From Acanthaster planci (Eukaryota > Echinodermata > Asteroidea > Valvatida > Acanthasteridae): a stretch of DNA of 27,940 nt. Of this stretch, positions 18,011 through 27,940 are shown piece after piece. The notes below the pieces were generated by a model. It had not been told where the DNA came from, did no database searches, and saw only the letters and a program-made list of their open reading frames with translations. The DNA is taken from assembly GCF_001949145.1 (NCBI RefSeq), contig NW_019091459.1, positions 819,857 through 847,796 on the forward strand, in the 5' to 3' direction. The position numbers and the translations under genes are program-made. Numbering within the stretch: position 1 is the stretch's first letter; each line of letters begins with the position of its first letter.

Positions 18011-18595
18011 CAAAAAACTCCCTGACTATAGACACAAACCAGAAGTTCTAAAACACATTTTTTACCGATGGGATTTAAAATTGGTCGGAGCCAATTTGAG
18101 ATATTTAAAGTTGAATTTGTCCCAAAATTGCTGTTCCAGTATGGAAAAGTCACTACTCCCATATGTGGTAATACTCTAGACTGACTAGGAAAACCAGACA
18201 ACTGTAGAAAATAACGTTGTGAGCCTGTAGCTAGCTCGAATTTAAGTGGCATTTTCTCAAATTAAAGCTGAAATTTGATCAGGTCTTTGAAAAGAATTTT
18301 TCACATTTTTCAAGGGGGGGCTTCACAAGAAAATTAGGTGTAGCTGCGTTCCAGCAGCTACCAGTACAATATTAAAAAATGTCAAATGTGTGGGGGGCTC
18401 TCAGTTTCACGGGCATCTGTTGGGGGAACATTTCCACCCCACCTTGCGCCTCATCATGCCACTGCGAACCTACCAAAAAGTCCTACACGAAGGTAAGCAA
18501 ATATATCGTCAGTTGGTCCAAGTTTCCTGTTATTCTGTTAAGTTTGGAGAAAAAAAATGTACTTTTTCAATCAAACGTTTAAACGGGTGATTGCT
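18011..18595. mobile_element. Dispersed 0.6 kb repeat, copy 2
   Basis: The second copy, in an otherwise unrelated context. It defines the edges of the element by comparison with 7929-8540: homology begins at AAAAAACTCC and ends at GATTGCT. It lacks the poly(A)-containing stretch of copy 1 and has a short extra GAAAAGAA near 18290. Confidence 0.6.
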
Positions 18596-18913
18596 TGAAT
18601 ACAAGGTTTGTTAACATGTCACCACCGCTTCCAAGTAGCACGACGCCCTTTAAAAACTTTGCACAATGAAAAGCCTACAAAATATGCAGCAAGCATAGCA
18701 ACGTTAATATAGCTGTAACTGGGCTTTGCACGAACGAGTAAAAATAGAAGCCGTCCCCATCCTTCAGGAGACACAAGCACATTATAAAACATTGACAGGG
18801 AAGTTAAATTAGTGTGCAGTTGTATCTTATACAGTTTGTTTCTTGAACAACGTTTTGGTTTAAGCTACGCTTTCAGGGCAACCTGGCTAAACACCCTAAT
18901 TTTCTAATTGAAG

Positions 18914-19186
18914 GGTGATACCTGTTTTTATAACAAAAACTTTCTTTTCGACGGTACAGAACATGTGTCTACAGTTAAACCCCATTGTTCCAAGTTGAAC
19001 ATAACAAATACGACTGATGAATCAAAGCTTTATCTTTTCGGTTGCGTACACACCCAGGCAAACAAAACCATTTTCAATGTCACTGAAAATTTATCGGGGG
19101 GAGATGCAGTACTGTCAAAAAAGGACAAAATATCCAAAGACCGTTCCATTTATTCTGAACAGGTGTTTTGGACATGTCCAAAATAA
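18914..19186 (+). CDS. Candidate terminal exon of a secreted or extracellular protein (90 codons)
   Basis: After the acceptor CTAATTTTCTAATTGAAG the phase-0 frame reads GDTCFYNKNFLFDGTEHVST and continues to ...FWTCPK, stop TAA. It has four cysteines (CFYN, PHCSK, FGCVH, WTCPK) and several N-glycosylation sequons (NIT, NTT, NKT, NVT), a pattern expected of extracellular domains. The stop codon lies inside AATAAA at 19182-19187 and a T/G-rich stretch follows (TTTTTGTTTTTGTTC), as in a compact 3' end. No family recognised. Upstream exons uncertain; 15799-15885 is in compatible phase. Confidence 0.4.
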   Translation, partial: GDTCFYNKNFLFDGTEHVSTVKPHCSKLNITNTTDESKLYLFGCVHTQANKTIFNVTENLSGGDAVLSKKDKISKDRSIYSEQVFWTCPK

Positions 19187-19187
19187 A
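19182..19187 (+). terminator. Poly(A) signal AATAAA overlapping a stop codon
   Basis: AATAAA contains the TAA of the 18914 exon; T/G-rich sequence follows 15-35 bp later. Confidence 0.4.
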
Positions 19188-19780
19188 GCTTGATATTTCA
19201 CCATCTTTTTGTTTTTGTTCAAGTCGTCATAATATTGTCATTGTCATAATGTTTCCCTTCTTTATAAGATCATTTTTACCAGCAATAGAATCTTTTTTTC
19301 ATTACCATTAGAGCCATTGCAATTCAGCTAAGCGAACATTTGGCTTTTGCATTTAAAGAATATTCCTTACATGGCATAAATTAACTTCCACCAGTAATTT
19401 GCACACTGTGAGGGTTCGCCATTCCAGAAAATCATTGCAAGTATGAATAAGGCCGTCTTGGACAAAACAGATATTGCGTTTCTGTGTGGCAAAAATATCG
19501 TTTGGCTCTGATAAAGGCTGAAGCGGTTACAACATATAAGATTAGTAAAGGATCAACCTTTCTTGTCATTATTAGATTCCAAAGATGATACTGTTTTTGA
19601 CCAGTCATGAGATCTCAAAGCTTTTACGATAATGTTACTCAACGTTTACAATGCAGCAGCATAAAAAGGTTATGTTGCTTATAACATTTAAATCTCTTAA
19701 TGTAAGGCGAGGTAAAGGTTTAATTTGACTATGCTTATGCCAACTTATCCCTCTGCCCATACAGAAATTAGCAGTTAACA

Positions 19781-19897
19781 ATGAAAGTACTGATGCTGTT
19801 TCTGTGTTTCAAACTACCCCCAGTCATTAGTTGTGAAGACTCTCCAGTGTATAGGGTGTGCTTGCAGAATGGAAGGCACCGAATCACTGGAATTTAA
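19781..19897 (+). CDS. Candidate signal-peptide exon or micro-ORF (38 codons)
   Basis: Starts MKVLMLFLCFKLPPVISC: a basic residue, a hydrophobic core and a plausible cleavage region near VIS/C. The ATG has A at -3. The frame stops after 38 codons. A donor-like AGG|GTGTGC (after 25 codons) could lead to the strong acceptor TTTATTTTGCAG at 20004, but the phase-0 frame there hits a stop at once. Low confidence. Confidence 0.25.
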   Translation: MKVLMLFLCFKLPPVISCEDSPVYRVCLQNGRHRITGI

Positions 19898-21260
19898 TGC
19901 TTAAACTTCGTTTCCCATTCGTTTGAAGTGAGCTGGTGGTAAACTGGGCGATATACCACTCACTGAACCAAATGTCATTTTCATTTCTTTTATTTATTTT
20001 GCAGGATTAAAACACAGAAAATTTACGCAGTTTACAAAATGAAAAAAAATGTAAGCTCAGAAATTTAGTTTTAATTAAGAATCTAAATCGATAAAAAGGC
20101 AAACGAACACACACAGAGTACAGTAACACACAAACTTAGAAACAGCAGCACAAGCAACAACACTGGCACATCCACAAAGACACAAAACACACGTAACACC
20201 CCCGTGCAGGATTGCAAAAAAGCAAACCTAATTACTATCCAGTTGCTCTCCTGGATCCAAATAATAGATTGAACAAAAATCTCGATATAAATAATTATAT
20301 TTATACCTTTCCACAAACAATTCTACTGTCCTTTATTTTATGTAAACACGGAATCGCGTGACACGAAGCAGGACTTATTTCTAGTTTGATCAGCCACGTC
20401 ACCAGCCGCTCTGCACCGTATGCCCATCCACTTATTACTGCAAGGCTTCAATTTAAAAACAACCGACTTACGTCTTTTGCATACATGTATTCATCCGCCA
20501 ATTGTTGCTATGCTTGTATTCAATAAACAAACTGCATATTTCGCAATGTAAAAATCCATCCACCAGTTATTGGCAAATTTCCAAGCAATAACCAAATGTC
20601 GTTATTGCTTAAGTTCATGTGGCAAATTTTGGTTGGTTACTATTGGTGACCACGAGCCTCTTTGCACTAATGGCTGAGTGGAGCCTACTTTAAAGACGCT
20701 TATATAATTGTATACTGGGCGCGGCTCCGATTTTTGGCCTTTGAACATTGACCATGTCAAGTAAACAGATTGTAATCATCTACAATTGAGACTCATAGAC
20801 AAATTTGGAAATACATTTATCTTGTGGTTTATTTTGCTTCGCTAACAATTTTTTGTACGGTACTGTGCTCAGCGTGTCTAATACAATTTTCAAGGAAAAA
20901 GAAAAAAAATACAAAAATGACGAAATTTCTTTAGGTTGCAAGCTACGCAACCCAAGATCTTATCAGAATAACAGAGATCAGAGATACACCATTCATTTTG
21001 TTTGTTTGTTCGTTTTGTTTGTTTGTTTTTTAATCGTGATTTTACCAAGATTGGCTGATTTAGGAGTGTAAATATAACTGCAGTTCTCACCCCACTGACA
21101 TAGTCCATGTTTTCGTCGATTGCTGTCAGAAGAAATTAAGGAAGGAACAGGGGATTTTTCGGGGTCGAAATGAAGATCGTGTAATTTATCACAAAATCTA
21201 TGCATCACGTGACGTTCTAAGTGAGGGAACACCATGGACTCGCAGGGACCGTCTACAGAT
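19898..21260. other. Non-coding stretch with A/C-rich and TTTG microsatellite patches
   Basis: 20100-20200 is A/C-rich; the minus-strand frame over it is a low-complexity hydrophobic shadow. 20997-21032 is an imperfect (TTTG)n run. No exon supported. Confidence 0.4.
20997..21032 (+). repeat. Imperfect (TTTG)n microsatellite
   Basis: TTTGTTTGTTCGTTTTGTTT and continuing, with one TTCG interruption. Confidence 0.75.
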
Positions 21261-21475
21261 GACCATATAGTTAGACCAAATTTAAGTAGCGTGTTAATTA
21301 TTTTGAGTCTATTTTCATCGAAATAAACATTCCTAAGAGGAAACGCATTATTTTAGGATTAATTTACAGATCCCCTGGTCTCAATGTTTCTAATTTTACG
21401 GAAATTTTTGACGATATCCTGTGTAACATAACTTCTGAAAATAAAATGTGTTATTTTCTTTGGGATTAAATGTAC
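21261..21475 (+). mobile_element. LINE endonuclease fragment, copy 1
   Basis: Reads, with frameshifts, HIVRPNLSSV, IEINIPKRKRII, LGLIYRSPGLNVSNFTEIFD and CYFLWD then a stop. This matches the endonuclease (APE) domain of CR1/Jockey-type non-LTR retrotransposons, where the usual motifs are (G)LIYRPPG and GDFN. About 85 percent identical to the copy at 23110-23310. Truncated at both ends; dead. Confidence 0.7.
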
Positions 21476-21496
21476 TTTGGATTGTTATAACACCAA

Positions 21497-21840
21497 CTTA
21501 CCTTCTACTTCTTGGACAATTATACTTTGTCGGCAGCAGGACTATTAGTTAGACTCTACCGTAGACTACGGCCGATCAGACCTAATTTCACTTCTAGGCC
21601 GGTATTAAAAGCTCCGAATAAAAAATGCTTTTGCAGGCCTTTTCTCGCCCGGGGAAGGTAGACAAATTCTCTTCCAATAACGTCCAAACTACCAAAAAGC
21701 TACGTGTGGAATCCAAAAGGCAAGTTACGTGGGATAAATATTTTGCATCAACTTCCGCAAGCAGTTCCGCTCAAACATTTCTACTAACCGATTCACGATT
21801 GTGTGATGCACATATATCTTTCCGCCAGCATTACCATTTA
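21497..21840. repeat. Diverged repeat shared with 26622-26940
   Basis: Shared blocks in the same order: a TACCTTCT-CTT...CAATTAT stretch, GGCAGCAG-ACT-TT, AACGTCCAAAC and an exact 17 bp ATATCTTTCCGCCAGCA (21814-21830 and 26923-26939). A weaker echo (ATATATTTCCGCCAACATTA) is at 17511-17530. Both copies carry a minus-strand donor at the same place (AGAAG|GTAAGT and AGAAG|GTACGT). Confidence 0.4.
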
Positions 21841-23059
21841 TAGAAATGACATCAATACCTTCGTTTCTGTCAACAAGGACATTTGACTCCTTTTTGTGGC
21901 TTATTCCCAAGGGAAACATGAAGGGACAAACACAATACTATGTTTGTAAAGTCCCGCTTTTTGGTCTGGTTGTAGTCAACAGCCACATTACACATTTTGG
22001 AATGTATACACCCACCCGCCGATTAATGGCAGATTCCATCGACAGCTAAATCTCATGACTGCATTTGTTCGTTTGGTAAGTGTTGGTCGGCTGCCATTTT
22101 GAACTGAGATTTGAAGTGGCTCGTCTGATTCTACACGGCGGGGGTTCATGAATGTCTATGCACCAGTGTGCTCAGAGTTCTCTTTAGTAAAAAATAAAAT
22201 ACGGGGATCCGGACAAATCCTTTGAATTGGACACGTGACTGTGAGGCGACCCGTTATTTTATCAGAAACGTTGAGACCTTTGGTCAGGGAATCGGAGTAT
22301 GATTAACAACTAGACCCAAATGTATGAAATGTTAATTCCTTCATTTTGAGTGCCATCTTTAGCATGAGCAACAGCCGGTTGATCGGAAGACTCATTCTTG
22401 AACACAAATTAATAAGACGTGGACTCTAACTTGGACTCAAATTCAAACATTGGGACTCGACTACGTACACAAGGCTGATCCCTTCATACACACTCGTTAA
22501 CATACACCAAATGCCATACAGATACACAGACCATGAATACGGTCCTTGATCTATACGTTAAATACCAAATAATACAAATAAAAATACCTTCAACTGAAAA
22601 AAAATTATCTAATGTAAGCTAGGGCACCTTACGCCCTTTCTCACCCAAGGAGTGTGTCTGGAAGAACATCTGGGTGGATACATCATGAAAGGCTTGTATG
22701 AAATGTTTTCAATCAGAGAGCGGAAACATAAATGCGTTTTATACTATTTCTCATAAGAGAAATGGTAAGACACCATGAACGTTCGGGGGCAAGTTGAAGG
22801 ACTCTTCTTTTCTGATCTTATAAAAAATCTTGCTGAAAACTATCCTAAGGTACTTATTAGTCTTTCATCAGTCTTTGAAAGTAATTGACTTAAACCAGCA
22901 TACATTATGACAGAAATCTTTGAACTAGAATCATATTGAAAAGGGGCATTTTCTGTCCTTTTCACACTGCAGATTGTGTTATGAAGATTCTCAGCCTCAC
23001 TTCGTCTTCTACTTAGACTTGCTTCCACTTGCTATGTATTCCATGATACTCTTTTGAGT
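21841..23059. other. Non-coding stretch, decayed repeats only
   Basis: 22418-22466 has GGACTC-type words (minisatellite relic). 22590-22640 is A-rich. No exon supported. Confidence 0.4.
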
Positions 23060-23409
23060 ACAAGAATAAAGGACAGACAGGTGGAAGTTTATTGCTGTAT
23101 GTAAAAGAATCCTTGTCATATATTGTTAGACCAGATTTATGTAGCGTCTATTTTCCATCGAAATAAACGTTCCTAAGAGGATAAACATTATTTTAGGATT
23201 AATTTACAGACCCCCTGGTGTTAATTGTTCTAATTTCACGGAAGATTTTGTCGAAATCCTGTGTAAAATAACTTCTGAAAATAGAATGTGTTATATTCTG
23301 TGGGATTTCAATATCAACCTGTTAAAATGCAACACCCATAACTCATCGCCGAAAACTTTAACAATTTTTCAAATATTAGTCCGGAGCTTGCTTCTAAGAT
23401 CCTTCATAC
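23060..23409 (+). mobile_element. LINE endonuclease fragment, copy 2 (5' of the solo LTR)
   Basis: Reads KGQTGGSLLLYVKESLSYIV, then after a frameshift IEINVPKRINII, LGLIYRPPGVNCSNFTEDFV and CYILWDFNINLLKCN. This is the endonuclease domain of a CR1/Jockey-like element with Trp in place of the usual Gly of GDFN. The endonuclease C-terminus and linker are missing; reverse transcriptase sequence follows only after the LTR insertion. Confidence 0.75.
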
Positions 23410-24407
23410 TGTGGCGAATGCAACTGACACCTCTTGTGGTGGACCCAGTAACCGGCCGGATCAGGGATGGAATTGACCTGGCCCAACCCCACAAATATAT
23501 TTATTAACCTTGATCAAGGATGAGCGGCTACCCTGACACAAGGGGGGATATCAGTTAACGAACGGCAGACTAAGCCTAGGGGCAGTTCGTTGGATGGAAG
23601 TGTACCACCAATTAGGAAAGACTAGATTTATCTGGCAATACAGTAATGAAACACAGGGAAACCTAAATAAACCTCAACAGTGACACAGGATTTCCAAGGA
23701 CAATAATCAAGTATTTGATTTATTGTAATAACAATCAATAAGGTATATATATCACACAAGGTTTATGTACACAATGCACCTCACAAGGCGATACAATATG
23801 CCTCACGTGGTTAACTAACCACCCAACAAACTTAAACACAGCTAGTCTACAACCCATTACCCCACTAAATAGTGATAGCCCTCACACAAATAACACAAAG
23901 TGTCATGCAAAACAGGGTCGATCTAACGAAAGGGAAACTACCCTCACAGCGATCTGAGTACATCAAGTAAACCTGAAGGCTAGCTAGCACAATGACAAGA
24001 TTGCCTTCCAGCCGTCACCCTACTATCAGTGCTTACAGACGACAAGCAATCCAACAGCAAAGACCACTAGCTCCCAGCCTAGGTTCACGACACTCAGCTC
24101 TATCACTAAACTAATCTAGACCCAATACGGTTCACTACTACACCTACCAGTTATAGTCACTCACGCACCGCCCCTGGTGCAGCGCCCACGCTATACCTCG
24201 CACAGTCACAGCACAGAACGGTAGACAGCGTCCTCCACGATCCTGCCACTCTGCGACCCAGCAGCGAAACTCACTAACTGATTGTGCGCGCTCTAAGCAC
24301 GCCGCAAGCGCCCAGACCTAGTGCTCTACGCAACGCTGATTGGTCAACGCAATGCTTAATAATTCATGACTTAGACTGGCATTCATGTTTACCCCTGTTT
24401 CGTCACA
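23410..24407. mobile_element. Solo LTR (998 bp) inserted in the LINE
   Basis: Begins TGTGGCGAA and ends TTCGTCACA (imperfect inverted termini, 8 of 9). Flanked by the direct repeat ATAC at 23406-23409 and 24408-24411. LINE sequence lies on both sides. No internal coding region, so it is a solo LTR left by recombination. A TATATATA word at 23744 is a possible promoter element. Strand cannot be fixed. The 4 bp target duplication would fit Ty3/gypsy-type elements among others. Confidence 0.8.
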
Positions 24408-24411
24408 ATAC

Positions 24412-25090
24412 CAATTCCAGTCCGACAGATTTTACAGTTGGTGACTTCAATGATTTATTTTTTATGAATCCAATTTCTGCAAATGAACTTTTAAAATGTA
24501 TAGATAAACTACCATCCAGAAAAGCTCTGGACATGACTTTGGTGCATTCCTTGTTAAGAAATATAGACATGAAATTGATTCTCCTCTGTTAAAAATTTGT
24601 GACCTATCGTTTACATCTGGAACCATGCCTAATGACTTCAGGATTGCTGAAGTAATTCCTGTATTCAAAACTGGTGACCCACAGACTATATCCAACTCCC
24701 GTCCTATTTCTATTCTACCAAATCCTTCTAAAGTCCCAGAACGTCTGGCAGCAAATCATCTAAATTCATAATATAGAATAATATCTTAACTAAGTCACAG
24801 TATGGATTTCCTGCAAACTACTCGATCCAAATGGCTCTAGTTGACCTTGTTCGTAAATTTAGCTTTTCTTTAGACTAATCTTCTCGTACTATTGCTTTGT
24901 TTCTGGACCTATCCGAGGCATTTGATACTATTGATCATAAAATTTTAATTTGGAACTGAATAGATATGGCATTAGAGGAGTGGCTTTGGATTGGTTAGAA
25001 AGTCCTATCTTTCTGACCAAAAACAGTTTGTCCAGGCCACAAATAAGCGTTTCGCTTTCCGTGTGGTATCCGCCATTCATCATCTATTGT
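24412..25090 (+). mobile_element. LINE reverse transcriptase remnant (3' of the solo LTR)
   Basis: In several frames: NELLKCIDKLPSRKALD, FRIAEVIPVFKTGDPQTISN, SRPISILP (usual NYRPISLLP), YGFPANYSIQMALVDLV and FLDLSEAFDTIDHKIL, which contains the first catalytic Asp of motif A. The YxDD motif is absent, so the domain is truncated, and stops and frameshifts are frequent. A non-functional relic of the CR1/Jockey superfamily. Confidence 0.8.
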
Positions 25091-26621
25091 TTCTTTATGT
25101 TCTAATTATGATGTATGGAAATATACCAAACCAACCAAACAAACTTTGATCACCAAGCACACAGAAGTAATTATCTGCGATCGATACACATAAACAGCTT
25201 TAGAAATACTAAAGCCTTACCTAAAGCTTTATACTTAAGCTTTATCCTAGCTAACGAAGATTCTATGCACCATTGTGCTAGTCGTGTCTGAGAATTTCGT
25301 GAGCAAGAAAGCATACACAAATCCAGACCAAATGCCGGTGGGCCGGGTTGGTCACATCACTGTGGTGGCTACACAGTTTTTTTGTATCTGAAGAGTTGAG
25401 ATATTTAATCTAAGAATCAGAGTATTATTAATAATTTTGAAAGTTTGAAAGCGTATAATCGATTCACCTTGTCTTCGAAAAATACGTAGTAGTCAGACTG
25501 AAAACGCTCAAATAAAATGGAATGTATACCAAAGAAGTATATTTCACATTTCCATAGAATATGACATCAACATTGCACGTTAAACCTGTAACGATTTGGC
25601 CATTCAAGTCAGGTAGAATACACCTTTGACTTTTGGCTGTAATCTTACAAGATTTGTAATTGCAGATATCATTCAACTGGGTCGCTTAAAGTTTCAATTT
25701 TACTGTTTCAAGAAAACATCACGAAAACACGGTGTCGCTGTTAACGGTTAATTTAAAGCGCAATTTTAATGATTTAGAAAATAGCACATTCACATGACAT
25801 TCCGTAGTGCGTAAATAAGACACATAAGAGGCCAATCTGCAGGTAATTCAGCTCTCATGCAGTGAGCGACACGTTCTCAATCTTATATTAAATCCAAATG
25901 GTAACATTTTACAATATTTTAACAAAATAACCGAATACATTTGCCAAGACACAAGTTTTAAGTTCGTCCTAACTTTTTCTTAATTTTTATATTGTTTTAT
26001 AGGTCAATTTTCTCCTGTGAGAAACAATCAGCTTGTTTGAACTTGCACAGCTTAAAAGTGTAAGTCATAGTTATACTGTTTGTATATGTTGGCACTATAT
26101 TGGTGGTTGCAAATGGAGATCAATGTGATACGGAGGCCAGGTCACATGCAAATTAAGTAAGCGAGAATTTCCAACTGCTGGGGGAATTCCCCGAGCACGC
26201 AACACACATACTGCATAGACACTGGGCGGTGATGGAGAAAACTCGACAATAGAATGTATTAACTATAAGCTATTGGATGTTTGAAAGATTATCAGAAAGG
26301 GTAACTCTGAGAGGTGATCAAAAAGGTTGGTATACGCTGTGCAAATAAAATAACAAGTTAAAGGTCGCGTCTGAGTATTTTGGCTGCAATGGGAAATAAC
26401 GCACGAGTCCAGGGTGGTGGCTGCATTCTTTATAATACAGAGCCGCGTGAATTTTAAAGTCGCCGTCAATTTATTCCTACGCTGCCAGACAAATTTGCTT
26501 CATATGCCGAATCTTATCAGATGCTATGTAAACATCAATTGGAATACGGAACATTTTTCCTGAACAATGGTTTCATACACTAAATATGACCAAAACAACT
26601 TTGATTTTAATTTTGCACGTA
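25091..26621. other. Non-coding stretch, nothing supported
   Basis: Starts with an A/C-rich run (AAACCAACCAAACAAAC) that may be the LINE's tail. No convincing exon; short frames are shadows. Confidence 0.35.
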
Positions 26622-26940
26622 CCTTCTGCTTAGGCAATTATTCGATCTTGGCAGCAGCACTGTTGATACACTTACTATGGCACTGTACCGTCAGTTTCTA
26701 ACTCAGACGGCTATGGGTGATACTTCACCTTTAACTAAATTACACTAAATCAGCAAAATGTACTTTGGGGAGGGTTGTCCCCTCGGAAAAGGTGGGAGAG
26801 AGAGGTAAATCAAACGTCCAAACAAGCTGCATTGTTCCATTCGATTCCAAAGGTATAAGCTACCCACACATATCTCACCCTGCTTCAAAACAGTTCTGTA
26901 TGACCCCACCAAAATGCTGGGAATATCTTTCCGCCAGCAC
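26622..26940. repeat. Diverged repeat shared with 21497-21840
   Basis: See the partner at 21497. Overall identity outside the blocks is low, so the edges are approximate. Confidence 0.4.
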
Positions 26941-27605
26941 AAAGAGTTTGTGACGTCATTACACGACATATATCGTCTGTCGACATTAGGTACAACACGT
27001 ATTCTTTGTTATGTAAATATAGCAGGAGTTGCTGCGCCCAAGTGTTTGATCCTCAGTAGGCGAGGTGTTGAATGTGGCTGAAAAATGAAAGTTCTTGCAG
27101 TTCTGTTGGTTAAGTTCACCCTTTTTCAATAGTTTCGTAACTATAAGAATGACAGAAAAATAAACAAAATCAAACATCGATGTGATTTGGGCGGAATTTT
27201 CCACTTTTCTTCCTTACGCGGGACCGCTCAGGTATCGCTAATTCCAAGGCCAAGTTAATGAAAGCCGCTTAAATTATCCGTGTTGAGTCCAGTTGTATGC
27301 AGACAAAACATGTAACTTTCTTGGAAGAGAGTTGAACTTTTGTGTAACTCTCTGCTTAACATAACAAAAGTTCTTCTGTGCGTATGGCTTGGTTTTTGAG
27401 AATGAGCTCTTCATCTCTTCATATAATGACATAAAGTCTTGCTGTTTGCTGGCACATTGAGTGAGTTTTACCCAAGTTTTATTGGAAATGTAAATGCTCT
27501 ATTATCGTTGCAGCATTGAGGCAGTATCAATTACCCCTCTCAATTCAAAGAGAATAAAGATAAAACAAGGAAGTCGATAAATTTTGGAGGGCCTTACACG
27601 ATACT
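26941..27605. other. Non-coding stretch, nothing supported
   Basis: No exon with start or splice support and no clear repeat. Confidence 0.3.
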
Positions 27606-27905
27606 TTACACTTATTTTTCTGAAACCTTGTCAAGCTTTCAATTTCCATGTCATTATTTCGCAGTCACTTTGGCATTTTGTGTTTCATTTGGTATTTAAC
27701 CACACTGACAAGATAATTACTGGATTACCGGTTGTACTTGATCAACAGGTTGTCACGGAGTCAGATCTGAAATCAACACTTAGTTGCTATTTCTCTTGTT
27801 TTCATAGAAGGGCACTATTTGGTTTAGGTGAAATCGTGTTTGTTTGCTCAAATTTCCCAATTTCAATAGCGCTATTGCACCCCCCGAAACTCAAATAGGC
27901 TAACG
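27606..27905. repeat. Diverged dispersed repeat, copy 2
   Basis: Partner of 16880-17180, with roughly two thirds of bases shared in the conserved blocks. The 104-codon frame over it is taken as a shadow of the repeat. Confidence 0.55.
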
Positions 27906-27940
27906 CAATATTAAATGCACAGGTAGCCAAACTGTGTTTT

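Noticed and set aside
20083-20316. Hydrophobic 77-codon minus-strand frame
   Set aside because: Produced by A/C-rich low-complexity sequence; no start context or splice support.
24284-24592. 102-codon frame starting in the LTR and continuing into LINE sequence
   Set aside because: A chance fusion across the LTR/LINE border, opened by a GTG; only its second half is real LINE coding sequence.
1-27940. tRNA, rRNA, snRNA genes or CRISPR-like arrays
   Set aside because: Scanned for by eye (box A/B words, snRNA starts, regularly spaced identical repeats); none found. The only regular spacing is the decayed 145 bp satellite.

Overview
The window looks like an animal (metazoan) nuclear genome segment, most likely from a marine invertebrate; I cannot name the species. 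It is AT-rich, has no bacterial-style operons or long ORFs, and holds GT-AG introns, AATAAA poly(A) signals, decayed retrotransposons, degenerate minisatellites and a single ambiguous base (N) at 7928. Most open frames are chance frames. No RNA gene, CRISPR array or classic homeobox-, kinase- or protease-type domain could be recognised.

The one gene I can reconstruct from ATG to poly(A) signal runs on the minus strand, from the start codon at 12352 to the stop at 2623. Six exons join with matching phases: E1 12352-12295, E2 11795-11728, E3 11021-10953, E4 4703-3596, E5 2987-2929 and E6 2781-2623, with AATAAA at 2583-2578. The predicted product is about 506 aa, largely helical and rich in Lys, Glu and Leu. 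I recognise no family. Intron 3 (about 6.2 kb) holds two degenerate extra copies of the gene's 3' half. The segment 2663-6243 (unit A) is repeated as unit B (6249-7927, two internal deletions) and unit C (8540-10248, cut by another repeat). Between A and B the non-coding parts differ by only about 1-2 percent by eye, but the E4 coding exon differs by about 10 percent, with the frame kept.

Region by region: 60-965 is a tandem array of about 145 bp units rich in TGACGTCA and CACGTG; 966-2622 is non-coding with an ETS/CRE-like patch and a decayed GGACTC minisatellite; 2623-12352 is the gene with its intronic duplications, a foldback element (10189-10457) and one copy of a 0.6 kb dispersed repeat (7929-8540, other copy 18011-18595). 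12353-19200 holds the likely promoter, a GC-richer dispersed-repeat candidate, and a few isolated plus-strand exon candidates, including a cysteine-containing, N-glycosylation-motif-rich terminal exon (18914-19186) whose stop codon lies inside its AATAAA. 19201-27940 is mostly repeats: two endonuclease fragments of one CR1/Jockey-like LINE, the second followed by its reverse transcriptase remnant and split by a 998 bp solo LTR with a 4 bp target duplication, plus two families of diverged repeats.

The most interesting unit is the minus-strand gene with its intronic array of 3' ends: coding exons appear to diverge faster than their own introns. That could reflect diversifying selection or conversion from an unseen paralogue. 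All percentages are eye counts, not computed alignments.
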